7,000 nucleotides of DNA. It comes from Hungateiclostridiaceae bacterium UBA1305. GTDB lineage: Bacteria > Bacillota > Clostridia > Acetivibrionales > DTU013. The position numbers and the translations under genes were made by a program. The notes under the pieces are model-generated. The model saw only the letters and a program-made list of their open reading frames with translations, did not search any database and was not told the origin of the DNA. Below, piece by piece: positions 1 to 5,736 of this stretch. The DNA lies in assembly GCA_002307275.1 (NCBI GenBank), contig DBTX01000057.1:1-7000 (forward strand). Direction: 5' to 3'. How positions within the stretch are numbered: the stretch's first letter is position 1; each line of letters starts with the position of its first letter.

Positions 1-51
1 CCGATATACTAAAAGAAGGTATAATTAAGTAATCAGACAATAAGATTTTTT

Positions 52-57
52 TATAAT
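52..57 (+). promoter_or_regulatory. possible -10 element upstream of the Xer recombinase
   Basis: A perfect TATAAT hexamer sits 57 bp before the recombinase start, just after a run of seven T. I find no good -35 hexamer 16-18 bp upstream, so this is only a weak SigA-type candidate. If used, transcription would begin near position 64 and give a leader of about 50 nt containing the GAGGA ribosome binding site at 101-105. The region is very AT-rich, so a chance match is quite possible. Confidence 0.25.
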
Positions 58-74
58 ATAGGAGTCAGTTTTAG

Positions 75-125
75 ATGCGATATAACGATCTCCAGTTTGT
101 GAGGAATTTTACCTATGATAAGTAA
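75..125 (+). promoter_or_regulatory. possible 16-codon leader ORF overlapping the Xer start
   Basis: A short frame starts at ATG 75, ten bases after a GGAG at 61-64, encodes MRYNDLQFVRNFTYDK and stops at TAA 123-125, so it overlaps the recombinase start codon at 115 by 11 bases. Such an overlap can couple translation of the downstream gene to the leader. It is in a different frame from the recombinase and resembles no peptide I know. If the TATAAT at 52-57 is the real promoter, GGAG would lie at or before the transcription start and the leader would not be translated efficiently, so the two ideas largely exclude each other. Confidence 0.2.
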
Positions 126-1089
126 TAATAATTTTGAGATGCCGCCAATCATGCAGGATTTTTTGAATTATCTTGGCACTATAAAAGGTAAATCCAATAA
201 TACAACCAACAGTTATTTTTACGATCTCAGAGTTTTTTTTCGTTTTCTTAAATTGCATTTTAAAATAATTAATAATGATGTGGATTTTAATGAAATCAAA
301 ATTACTGATATTAACATTGATATCATTAAATTAGTTACCTTGAGTGACCTTTATTCATATATGTCGTTCATCAGCCGAGAACGTAATAACAAGTCCAGCT
401 CCCGTGCAAGAAAAGTGGCAAGCTTGAAATCTTTTTTCAACTATCTTACCAATAAGGCAAAGCTACTTGATATAAACCCGGCTAGTGAGCTGGAATCGCC
501 TAAAATTTTGAAACGGCTTCCGAAATATTTGAATATCGAGGAAAGCAAAAAACTTCTTTCATCAGTTGATGGAGAATACAAGGAAAGAGATTTTGCAATC
601 ATTACATTATTTCTCAACTGTGGAATGCGACTATCGGAACTTATTAGCATTAATTTGAATAATATTAAGGACGAAACATTGACTATAATCGGTAAGGGTG
701 ACAAAGAAAGAACCGTTTACCTTAATAATGCGTGTAAAAACGCAATAAGCGATTATTTAAAAGTCAGGCCTGTCAATGGAGTAAAAGATAAGAATGCTCT
801 TTTCTTAAGTGAGCGGCGTCAACGCATGGCAAGAAAAACGGTTCATAATGTAGTAAAAAAGTTTATTCTGCAATCAGGATTGGATCCACAAAGATATTCA
901 ACCCATAAACTAAGACATACTGCAGCAACACTTATGTACAAATATGGTAATGTGGATATTCGGGCATTGCAGGAAATCCTGGGTCACGAAAGCATCGCAA
1001 CGACAGAAATCTATACCCATTTGGATAAGCAGCAGCTTAAAAATGCCGTTGACAGCAATCCCCTTGCTAATTTCGATAGTAAAAAATGA
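115..1089 (+). CDS. tyrosine recombinase, XerC/XerD type
   Basis: This 324-residue protein is a site-specific tyrosine recombinase. It would cut and rejoin DNA through a covalent 3'-phosphotyrosine, and in the Xer family the usual role is resolving chromosome dimers at dif during division. The N-terminal SAM-like core-binding domain spans about residues 10-115. The catalytic domain follows with every expected residue: Arg172 in CGMRLSE, Lys194 in GKGDKER, His264 and Arg267 in THKLRHT, His291 in LGHES, and the nucleophile Tyr300 in IYTHL. Length is slightly above the roughly 300 of XerC/XerD, because of extra residues around 45-75 in the N-terminal domain. The ATG at 115 has GAGGA at 101-105, nine bases upstream. 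The coding sequence is AT-rich compared with the genes at the right end. I cannot decide between XerC, XerD and a specialised paralogue, so no symbol is given. No dif site was identified nearby. Confidence 0.93.
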   Translation: MISNNNFEMPPIMQDFLNYLGTIKGKSNNTTNSYFYDLRVFFRFLKLHFKIINNDVDFNEIKITDINIDIIKLVTLSDLYSYMSFISRERNNKSSSRARKVASLKSFFNYLTNKAKLLDINPASELESPKILKRLPKYLNIEESKKLLSSVDGEYKERDFAIITLFLNCGMRLSELISINLNNIKDETLTIIGKGDKERTVYLNNACKNAISDYLKVRPVNGVKDKNALFLSERRQRMARKTVHNVVKKFILQSGLDPQRYSTHKLRHTAATLMYKYGNVDIRALQEILGHESIATTEIYTHLDKQQLKNAVDSNPLANFDSKK

Positions 1090-1098
1090 ACTTTGTGT

Positions 1099-1199
1099 AA
1101 ACCTTGATACCAAAATATGCATCTGTATTTACTTATGCGTAAAATTTAATTATAATGATATTTGCTATATACAATTAAAATAATTTGGTATACCGGTTT
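1099..1199. repeat. imperfect inverted repeat flanking a putative promoter
   Basis: AAACCTTGATACCAAA at 1099-1114 and TTTGGTATACCGGTTT at 1184-1199 are inverted copies that pair at 13 of 16 positions, with the three mismatches together in the middle of the arm. They enclose 69 bp of very AT-rich DNA containing the candidate promoter at 1128-1156. The right arm includes the perfect palindrome GGTATACC and runs into five T. The function is unknown. Options are a pair of operator half-sites, a recombinase-type site, or a weak terminator-like structure for the gene ending at 1089. Confidence 0.4.
1128..1156 (+). promoter_or_regulatory. putative SigA-type promoter for the LCP-DedA pair
   Basis: TTTACT (1128-1133), a 17-bp spacer and a perfect TATAAT (1151-1156) match the vegetative promoter pattern at 10 of 12 positions. 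Transcription would start near 1163 and leave a leader of roughly 160 nt before the LCP start at 1322. No stronger candidate lies closer to the gene. The surrounding DNA is AT-rich, which raises the chance of a fortuitous match. Confidence 0.4.
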
Positions 1200-1221
1200 T
1201 TCTGCTTGTATACTTTTAGTG

Positions 1222-1244
1222 AATTTGTTGTTTCACAGCAAATT
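1222..1244 (+). promoter_or_regulatory. small dyad/hairpin in the leader of the LCP gene
   Basis: AATTTGTTG (1222-1230) and CAGCAAATT (1236-1244) form a 9-bp stem with one G-U pair and a five-base loop. It is not followed by a T run, so it does not look like an intrinsic terminator. It could be a leader RNA hairpin or a DNA operator. It resembles no riboswitch class I know. Confidence 0.3.
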
Positions 1245-1321
1245 AATGAAAATTATAGCGGAACAAAATATAGACGTATTCGGTCAGACTGTGTTATAGC
1301 CAATAATTAACGAGGGTCATA

Positions 1322-2410
1322 ATGAATTTACGTAAATTTTATTTTATATTAACAATAGTATTAGTTTCTGTGCTTTTCTGTTCAGGTATCGGCGTTCTGT
1401 ATTATGTAAACAGCCAGATTATTAATACTTCCTCTGACGGCACTGCCTCGGATAGTCCGATCAAAGATATTTTCACGCCATTCATACCAAGTAAGGAGCC
1501 TTTTAACATCCTGCTTCTCGGCGGTGATAAAGTAAATAAGAATTCTGACACCATGATGCTGGCTAATTTCGATCCTGTTACCTGTAAAGTTAATATTATG
1601 TCCATACCACGGGACACGAAAGTCATAATCGAAAACAAAACGCGCAAGATCAATTATGCTTTTCCGCATGGTGGAGTTGATTTGACCGTACAGACGGTAT
1701 CTGAACTACTTGATGTCAATATCAAGTATTATGTTTTTGTGGATACGTCAGCCTTCAGAGACATCATAGACCTGCTTGGCGGTGTTAATTATTACGTACC
1801 GGTCGATTTGAACTATGATGATCCGACACAGAATCTTCACATACACCTGAAGCAAGGACAACAGACTTTGAATGGCACTCAATCGGAGCATTATATAAGA
1901 TTCCGAAAACCGAATAAATGGACAAGTGAAGTCAAAAAATATTATGATGGCAGCGATATTATGAGAACGGAAGTACAGCAGGCATTCCTCAAGGAATTAA
2001 TGAGGCAAAAATTAAACCTGCAGAACCTCCCGAAGCTCAACAGTATAATTAGTGTAGTGTTTCAAAACCTGGAGACGAATTTGTCCCTGAATGAGGTAAT
2101 AAAAATGACCGGATATATCAGTAAATTTAAAGTCGAAAATGTTAACTTCATACCGATGCCGGGAAAACCATATGATGCCACTCCCTGGTACTATCTCTGT
2201 GATATAGACAGTGCTCGGCAGATCTGCATGGAAAGCTTTATAGGCACCAGTAGTTATCTCATGATTGACAATGCTTCAAAAGAGGCATACAAAAATATTA
2301 TGGAAGATCTAGATAATAATACTAAAACAACATCTAGTAAGAGCACGACAAAAAATAACCCTTCAAATGCAGAATCATCGATCAAGGGAACCGATAAAGC
2401 GGATCCATGA
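1322..2410 (+). CDS. LytR-CpsA-Psr (LCP) family cell-wall glycopolymer transferase
   Basis: LCP proteins are membrane-anchored enzymes facing the outside of the cell. They move undecaprenyl-pyrophosphate-linked polymers, such as teichoic acids or capsule, onto peptidoglycan. In this 362-residue protein a transmembrane anchor (about 6-28) is followed by a linker and the LCP domain (about 60-232). Visible family motifs are NILLLGGD with Asp69, SDTMML with Asp76, SIPRDT with Arg97 and Asp98, RKIN with Lys109, IRFRK with Arg193 and Arg195, and a D-x2-R-x3-QQ motif with Asp212, Arg215, Gln219 and Gln220. After the domain comes a further folded part to about residue 325 and then a Ser/Thr/Asn/Lys-rich low-complexity tail (331-362). 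Val218 occupies a position that is often Arg in the RQQ motif, and Asn74 one that is often Arg before SDT or TDT. The ATG at 1322 follows GAGGG at 1312-1316. The DedA gene starts 35 bp downstream. The acceptor polymer cannot be told from sequence; older annotations call such proteins LytR-like transcription regulators, which is outdated. Confidence 0.92.
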   Translation: MNLRKFYFILTIVLVSVLFCSGIGVLYYVNSQIINTSSDGTASDSPIKDIFTPFIPSKEPFNILLLGGDKVNKNSDTMMLANFDPVTCKVNIMSIPRDTKVIIENKTRKINYAFPHGGVDLTVQTVSELLDVNIKYYVFVDTSAFRDIIDLLGGVNYYVPVDLNYDDPTQNLHIHLKQGQQTLNGTQSEHYIRFRKPNKWTSEVKKYYDGSDIMRTEVQQAFLKELMRQKLNLQNLPKLNSIISVVFQNLETNLSLNEVIKMTGYISKFKVENVNFIPMPGKPYDATPWYYLCDIDSARQICMESFIGTSSYLMIDNASKEAYKNIMEDLDNNTKTTSSKSTTKNNPSNAESSIKGTDKADP

Positions 2411-2445
2411 TGGGTTGAGATGCAAATAAAACTTAGGAGTTTTTA

Positions 2446-3078
2446 ATGTTTGATTTTTTGGAAAGACTTTTTTTCGTAATCAAGGATATCATATCCCAAC
2501 TTGGATATTTTGGCATCAGCGGCGGCATGTTGATAGAGAGTATGTGCATCCCCCTTCCAAGTGAAGTGGTGCTGCCTTTGGCTGGTTTCATGGTTGCTGA
2601 TGGCACCTTGAATTTCTTTTGGGCAAATATCGCAGTTGCGATAGGTAGTCTTACCGGTTCACTGATTGCGTATTTCGTCGGATATTATGGCGGTCGACCG
2701 TTTATTTTGAAATATGGCAAGTCCTTCTTCATATCTGAGGAGAAATTTGATAAGGCAGATCATATTTTTAACAAATATGGCGGCGCGGCAGTATTTTTCG
2801 GAAGGCTTCTGCCGATTATCAGAACGTTTATCTCACTCCCGGCTGGAATAGCCAGAATGAATCTGAAAAAGTTCATTCTGTTTTCGCTGACAGGCATGCT
2901 GCCGTGGAACGCTATTCTGATCTATCTTGGATACAAATTCGGTGCAAATTATGAGACTGTGGTCAGGCCGGTCTTTAAGAAATTTGAAAATGTCGTTATC
3001 GTCTTAATCATACTTGCAATCTTATTCCTGATATATCATTCTATCTCTTCGAAAAGAAAGAAGAAGCTCAGCCAATAA
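2446..3078 (+). CDS. DedA (VTT-domain) family integral membrane protein
   Basis: DedA proteins are multi-pass inner-membrane proteins. Some members have been shown to return undecaprenyl phosphate from the outer to the inner membrane leaflet, and others affect membrane potential or drug resistance. This 210-residue protein has the normal family length. Visible features are the first re-entrant region with Glu31 and PSE at 38-40 (ESMCIPLPSE), hydrophobic segments near 60-80, the hallmark FGRLLPIIRTFISLPAG at about 118-134 with Arg120 and Arg126, a membrane segment near 143-163, a GYKFGANYE stretch, a final hydrophobic helix (about 182-199), and a very basic cytoplasmic tail (KRKKK). The ATG at 2446 has TAGGAG at 2434-2439. 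It follows the LCP gene by 35 bp with no hairpin between them, so co-transcription is likely. The precise substrate is an inference from the family and from the neighbour. Confidence 0.92.
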   Translation: MFDFLERLFFVIKDIISQLGYFGISGGMLIESMCIPLPSEVVLPLAGFMVADGTLNFFWANIAVAIGSLTGSLIAYFVGYYGGRPFILKYGKSFFISEEKFDKADHIFNKYGGAAVFFGRLLPIIRTFISLPAGIARMNLKKFILFSLTGMLPWNAILIYLGYKFGANYETVVRPVFKKFENVVIVLIILAILFLIYHSISSKRKKKLSQ

Positions 3079-3093
3079 GCTGCTGAGCCTCTT
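3050..3093 (-). terminator. probable rho-independent terminator for the aminopeptidase gene
   Basis: GCTCAGC (3066-3072) and GCTGAGC (3082-3088) form a perfect 7-bp stem that extends to 12 bp with one mismatch (arms 3061-3072 and 3082-3093), around a nine-base loop. On the minus strand the stem is followed by a T-rich tract of twelve T in 16 bases (3065 down to 3050), so it fits termination of leftward transcripts, about 90 nt beyond the aminopeptidase stop. On the + strand the following bases are CCCC rather than T, so it is a poorer terminator for the DedA transcript. The hairpin overlaps the last codons and the stop of the DedA gene. Confidence 0.6.
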
Positions 3094-3116
3094 CCCCATC
3101 CAGGGACAACAGAAGC

Positions 3117-3139
3117 TCGCCATTTCAATGGCGTGGCGA
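3117..3139. promoter_or_regulatory. second hairpin in the convergent spacer
   Basis: CGCCATT (3118-3124) and AATGGCG (3127-3133) are perfectly complementary. TCGCCA (3117-3122) can alternatively pair with TGGCGA (3134-3139). No clean T tract follows on either strand. It may stabilise a 3' end or help insulate the convergent DedA and aminopeptidase transcripts. Its left flank repeats AGAAGCTC, which also occurs at 3062-3069 in the neighbouring hairpin. Confidence 0.35.
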
Positions 3140-3180
3140 CGTAGTTCACTTTCATTCCTTTTGATTTGAGGACTATTTAT

Positions 3181-4620
3181 TCATCTTAAACCGTAAAAAA
3201 TCTTGTAAGCATTATAGATCGTGAAAACATCCATTTTACTCGTTATTTCAAATGGAGAATGCATCGAGAGTACTGCAAGACCGCAGTCAATAACATCCAT
3301 TCCAAGATTGGCCGCGTACATTGCAATGGTTCCTCCCCCACCCTGGTCAACCTTTCCAAGCTCTCCGGTCTGCCAGATGATCTTATTGTCATTGAAGAGT
3401 TTCCTGATTTCCCCTACAAATTCGGCATTGGCGTCACTTGCATCGTATTTGCCCCTTGAACCTGTATACTTCTGAAGTGCAATGCCTCTGCCAATATACG
3501 TAGCATTTCGTTTTTCATAGACGCTTTCATAATTTGGATCAACAGCTGCGTTTACATCGGCAGAAAGCATCTTGGACCTGGAAAGACAGGCTCGCAGCTT
3601 CAAATCACTGTATGCTCCATCAGGTACGGTCAGCATGATCATGTTTGCCAGGAAATCCTGAAGAAGGCTCGACTGCGCACCGGTATTACCTACGCTGCCA
3701 ATTTCCTCTTTGTCCGTCAGCAGGCAGACCGCTGTCCTTTCAGGCGTACCAAGCTCCAATATGGTTTTTAATGCCGGGTAGGCACATACACGGTCATCCT
3801 GACCATAGCCTCCGATCATGCTCTTGTCAAAGCCTACATCTCTGGCCTTTTGTGCCGGCACGATCTCAAGCTCCGCAGATTGGAAATCCTCTTCCACGAT
3901 TCCATATCTCTTATTCAGTATATTCAAAAGGTTCAGTTTAACTTTATCCTTCACCTTTTCATCATTATACGGCATGGAGCCGATCAACAGGTTAAGGCCC
4001 TCACCTGTAACAGCTTCGCTGAGCTTCTTCTGCATCTGCTCCTGTGCAAGATGCGGCAAAAGGTCGGTAATTGTGAATACCGGATCATCCTCTTGCTCGC
4101 CGACAACGATTTCAACCGTTGTTCCGTCTCCCTTTACAAAAATACCGTGTATCGCCAGTGGTACGGTTAGCCATTGGTATTTCTTCAATCCGCCGTAATA
4201 GTGGGTCTTGAACAAAACCATATCTGTGTCTTCATATACAGGATTCTGTTTCAGGTCGATCCTGGGCGAATCTATGTGTGAACCAAGGATATTTACGCCT
4301 TCTTCCAGAGGCTTATTGCCAATGACTGCAAGTACTGCCGATTTGTTTCTGTTTATAAAATAAACTTTTGTTCCGGGCTTAATTTTTACATTCTTTTTCA
4401 ATAACTCCTCAAGAGGTTTGAATTTGGCTGCTTCAGCAAGTTTTTTTGCATTTGCGGCAAATTCCCTCTCCGTTTTCGATCTGTTCAAAAAATCTTTATA
4501 CCCCTCGCAGAAGTCGAACCCTGTTTTAACATCCGCTTCGTTCGCCTTTTCCCAAACATTCTGCTGTTTGAATGACAAAAGCTCCTGCAATTTCTGCCCT
4601 TCTGTTTTCGTTTCGTCCAT
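3181..4620 (-). CDS. apeA: M18 family zinc aminopeptidase (aminopeptidase 1 type)
   Basis: This 479-residue protein is a cytoplasmic dinuclear-zinc exopeptidase of family M18, which removes N-terminal residues (often acidic or neutral ones) from peptides. Family M18 enzymes form large oligomeric shells. Metal-site and catalytic motifs are all present: His115 and Asp117 in GSHIDSPR, Asp275/Asp276 in GQDDR, the Glu305-Glu306 pair in TDKEEIGSVG, Asp354 in LSADVNAA, and His454 in LSMHSPFE near the C-terminus. A glycine-rich DQGGGGT segment sits at 425-431. The length and the SPRIDLKQNPVYE segment suit the longer aminopeptidase 1 group (apeA) better than the roughly 430-residue apeB group; the symbol rests on that. 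A perfect AGGAGG (4634 down to 4629) lies eight bases before the ATG. The gene appears to be transcribed alone, divergent from the phosphatase gene and convergent with the DedA gene. I see no signal peptide. Confidence 0.95.
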   Translation of the reverse strand: MDETKTEGQKLQELLSFKQQNVWEKANEADVKTGFDFCEGYKDFLNRSKTEREFAANAKKLAEAAKFKPLEELLKKNVKIKPGTKVYFINRNKSAVLAVIGNKPLEEGVNILGSHIDSPRIDLKQNPVYEDTDMVLFKTHYYGGLKKYQWLTVPLAIHGIFVKGDGTTVEIVVGEQEDDPVFTITDLLPHLAQEQMQKKLSEAVTGEGLNLLIGSMPYNDEKVKDKVKLNLLNILNKRYGIVEEDFQSAELEIVPAQKARDVGFDKSMIGGYGQDDRVCAYPALKTILELGTPERTAVCLLTDKEEIGSVGNTGAQSSLLQDFLANMIMLTVPDGAYSDLKLRACLSRSKMLSADVNAAVDPNYESVYEKRNATYIGRGIALQKYTGSRGKYDASDANAEFVGEIRKLFNDNKIIWQTGELGKVDQGGGGTIAMYAANLGMDVIDCGLAVLSMHSPFEITSKMDVFTIYNAYKIFYGLR

Positions 4621-4652
4621 CCTTGCATCCTCCTGCTTTTATTATGTTATAT

Positions 4653-4681
4653 ATTATATACCTAAAAACAGGCATTATAAA
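4653..4681 (-). promoter_or_regulatory. apeA: putative promoter for the aminopeptidase gene
   Basis: Read on the minus strand, TTTATA (4681-4676), a 17-bp spacer and a perfect TATAAT (4658-4653) match the vegetative promoter pattern at 10 of 12 positions. Transcription would begin near 4646, giving a short leader that keeps the AGGAGG intact. A second TATAAT overlaps the -35 hexamer on the same strand (4680-4675), so the exact start is uncertain. Confidence 0.4.
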
Positions 4682-4729
4682 CTTGTACTTTTGTATACGA
4701 ATCAATTTTAACAGTTGATGACTCAATTG

Positions 4730-4758
4730 TTGCTTTTTCTTTTTCATAATGCTAAAAT
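4730..4758 (+). promoter_or_regulatory. hisJ: putative extended -10 promoter for the histidinol-phosphatase gene
   Basis: TTGCTT (4730-4735) is followed by 17 bp and then TAAAAT (4753-4758). The -10 is preceded by TGC, which makes TGCTAAAAT an extended -10 and compensates for the weak -35. The predicted start near 4765 leaves a leader of about 40 nt that contains the GGAGA ribosome binding site. No T-box or attenuator fits in so short a leader, so histidine-dependent control of that kind is not visible. Confidence 0.4.
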
Positions 4759-4805
4759 AAAAATCTGTTGGAAGCCGTACGACACCTAAGAATGGAGATA
4801 AAGTC

Positions 4806-5603
4806 ATGTTTGATTGCCATATACACAGCACTTTTTCCACAGACAGTGAGATGAATCCTATAGAGGCGTGTGAAACCGCACTAAAGCAAGGTCTTGATGG
4901 AATTGCATTTACAGACCATCTTGACTTTGATTATCCTGATACGGATGACTCTTTTAATATTGATTATAATGAATATTTTAAGACCATGACTCCCATCAGG
5001 GACGATTATAAGGGTAGACTGAATGTATTGAGAGCGATTGAAGCAGGTATACAGCCTCATGTAATTGACGAAACGTTAAAAATTGTTGAAAGTTTTCCTT
5101 TTGATTATGTCCTTGCTTCTGTCCATGTCATCGGCGGAGTAGACCCCTATGCACAGGAATATTACACGGGAAAAACCAAGCTTGATGCATATGAGCGCTA
5201 TCTGGAAGAAATCTATTTCATGATAACGCAGTTTGATAGCTTTGATATGGTCGGACATTTTGAATATATCATCCGGTATTCTCAGTATGCCGACAGGACG
5301 ATAAGATATGCTGACCACTCTGATATCTTTGATTCCATCTTGAAGGAACTGATAAAACAAGGCCGCGGCTTTGAGTTGAATACAGGCACTTACAGGGATC
5401 CTTCAGCTTCCTTCAAATATGACTTTGAAGTACTGAAACGTTATCGCGAGCTTGGCGGTGAATTGATCTGCCTTGGGTCGGATGCTCACAGGATCAACCA
5501 TGTCGGTCTTCGTTTTGATTATTTTGCACAAATAATAAAGGATGCAGGTTTTAGTCATACTGTTCACTTTGAAAACAGAAAGCCTGTCTGGGACAAGCTT
5601 TAA
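4806..5603 (+). CDS. hisJ: PHP-family histidinol-phosphatase (HisJ type)
   Basis: HisJ-type enzymes dephosphorylate histidinol phosphate to histidinol, the penultimate stage of histidine synthesis, using a trinuclear metal centre in a PHP-type barrel. This 265-residue protein has all the metal-binding positions: His5 and His7 in CHIHSTFS, Asp37 and His38 in FTDHLD, Glu79 in RAIEAG, His107 in ASVHVIG, His151 in GHFEY, and Asp226 and His228 in GSDAHR. The length is typical. The ATG at 4806 follows GGAGA at 4795-4799. It stands alone, with no other his gene in the window, which is common for this non-homologous phosphatase. Because PHP phosphatases also include enzymes for other phosphate esters, substrate assignment is good but not certain. 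Confidence 0.85.
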   Translation: MFDCHIHSTFSTDSEMNPIEACETALKQGLDGIAFTDHLDFDYPDTDDSFNIDYNEYFKTMTPIRDDYKGRLNVLRAIEAGIQPHVIDETLKIVESFPFDYVLASVHVIGGVDPYAQEYYTGKTKLDAYERYLEEIYFMITQFDSFDMVGHFEYIIRYSQYADRTIRYADHSDIFDSILKELIKQGRGFELNTGTYRDPSASFKYDFEVLKRYRELGGELICLGSDAHRINHVGLRFDYFAQIIKDAGFSHTVHFENRKPVWDKL

Positions 5604-5626
5604 GCAGATGGAGCCGGAACGATAGT

Positions 5627-5728
5627 ATTGGTTATTATGCCTGTTAAATATATTGAGTAATATGCCTGTTATAGTAGTATAGTCTATTATACCTGCTAAA
5701 GGTATTGGCTAATACACTTGTCAGTCAT
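5627..5728. repeat. four degenerate tandem repeats of 25-27 bp
   Basis: Units begin at 5627, 5652, 5679 and 5704 (spacing 25, 27 and 25). Each starts ATTG or ATAG and carries a related core: TTATTATGCCTGTTA, GTAATATGCCTGTTA, CTATTATACCTGCTA and CTAATACACTTGTCA. The first two are nearly identical and the later ones diverge progressively. The array fills most of the convergent spacer between the phosphatase gene and mnmA, ends 8 bp before the mnmA stop codon, and has no convincing reading frame or terminator hairpin. The function is unknown: decayed short tandem duplication, protein-binding iterons and a 3'-end element are all possible. Confidence 0.55.
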
Positions 5729-5736
5729 AGCTTAAT

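Noticed and set aside
3..32. A possible C-terminal end of an upstream + strand gene (DILKEGIIK, then TAA)
   Set aside because: Only nine codons are visible and other frames also stop within 28 bases. Nothing distinguishes a real gene end from chance.
1115..1147. A dif-like site near the recombinase (TTTACGCATAA on the minus strand resembles one dif arm)
   Set aside because: Only about seven bases of one arm match the classical site and there is no second arm at the right spacing.
1222..1244. Intrinsic terminator for the recombinase gene
   Set aside because: The stem is AT-rich and is not followed by a T run. It fits a leader hairpin or an operator better.
1163..1321. Riboswitch or T-box in the long LCP leader
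   Set aside because: I see no conserved riboswitch core, no T-box sequence and no terminator-antiterminator pair, only one small hairpin.
3036..3155. A 39-codon minus-strand frame in the DedA/aminopeptidase junction, with AAGGA near a GTG or ATG start
   Set aside because: It is antisense to the DedA 3' end, contains the terminator hairpin, resembles no family, and its low-complexity end is just the reverse complement of Lys-rich codons.
3818..4198. A 126-codon + strand frame inside the aminopeptidase gene, and several shorter ones nearby
   Set aside because: They lie wholly antisense to a protein with all catalytic motifs intact, have no ribosome binding sites, and show the Ser/Cys/Phe-rich composition typical of antisense frames.
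5604..5736. CRISPR-like array between the phosphatase and mnmA genes
   Set aside because: The repeats are degenerate, contiguous and about 25 bp with no unique spacers, so they are tandem repeats and not a CRISPR array.
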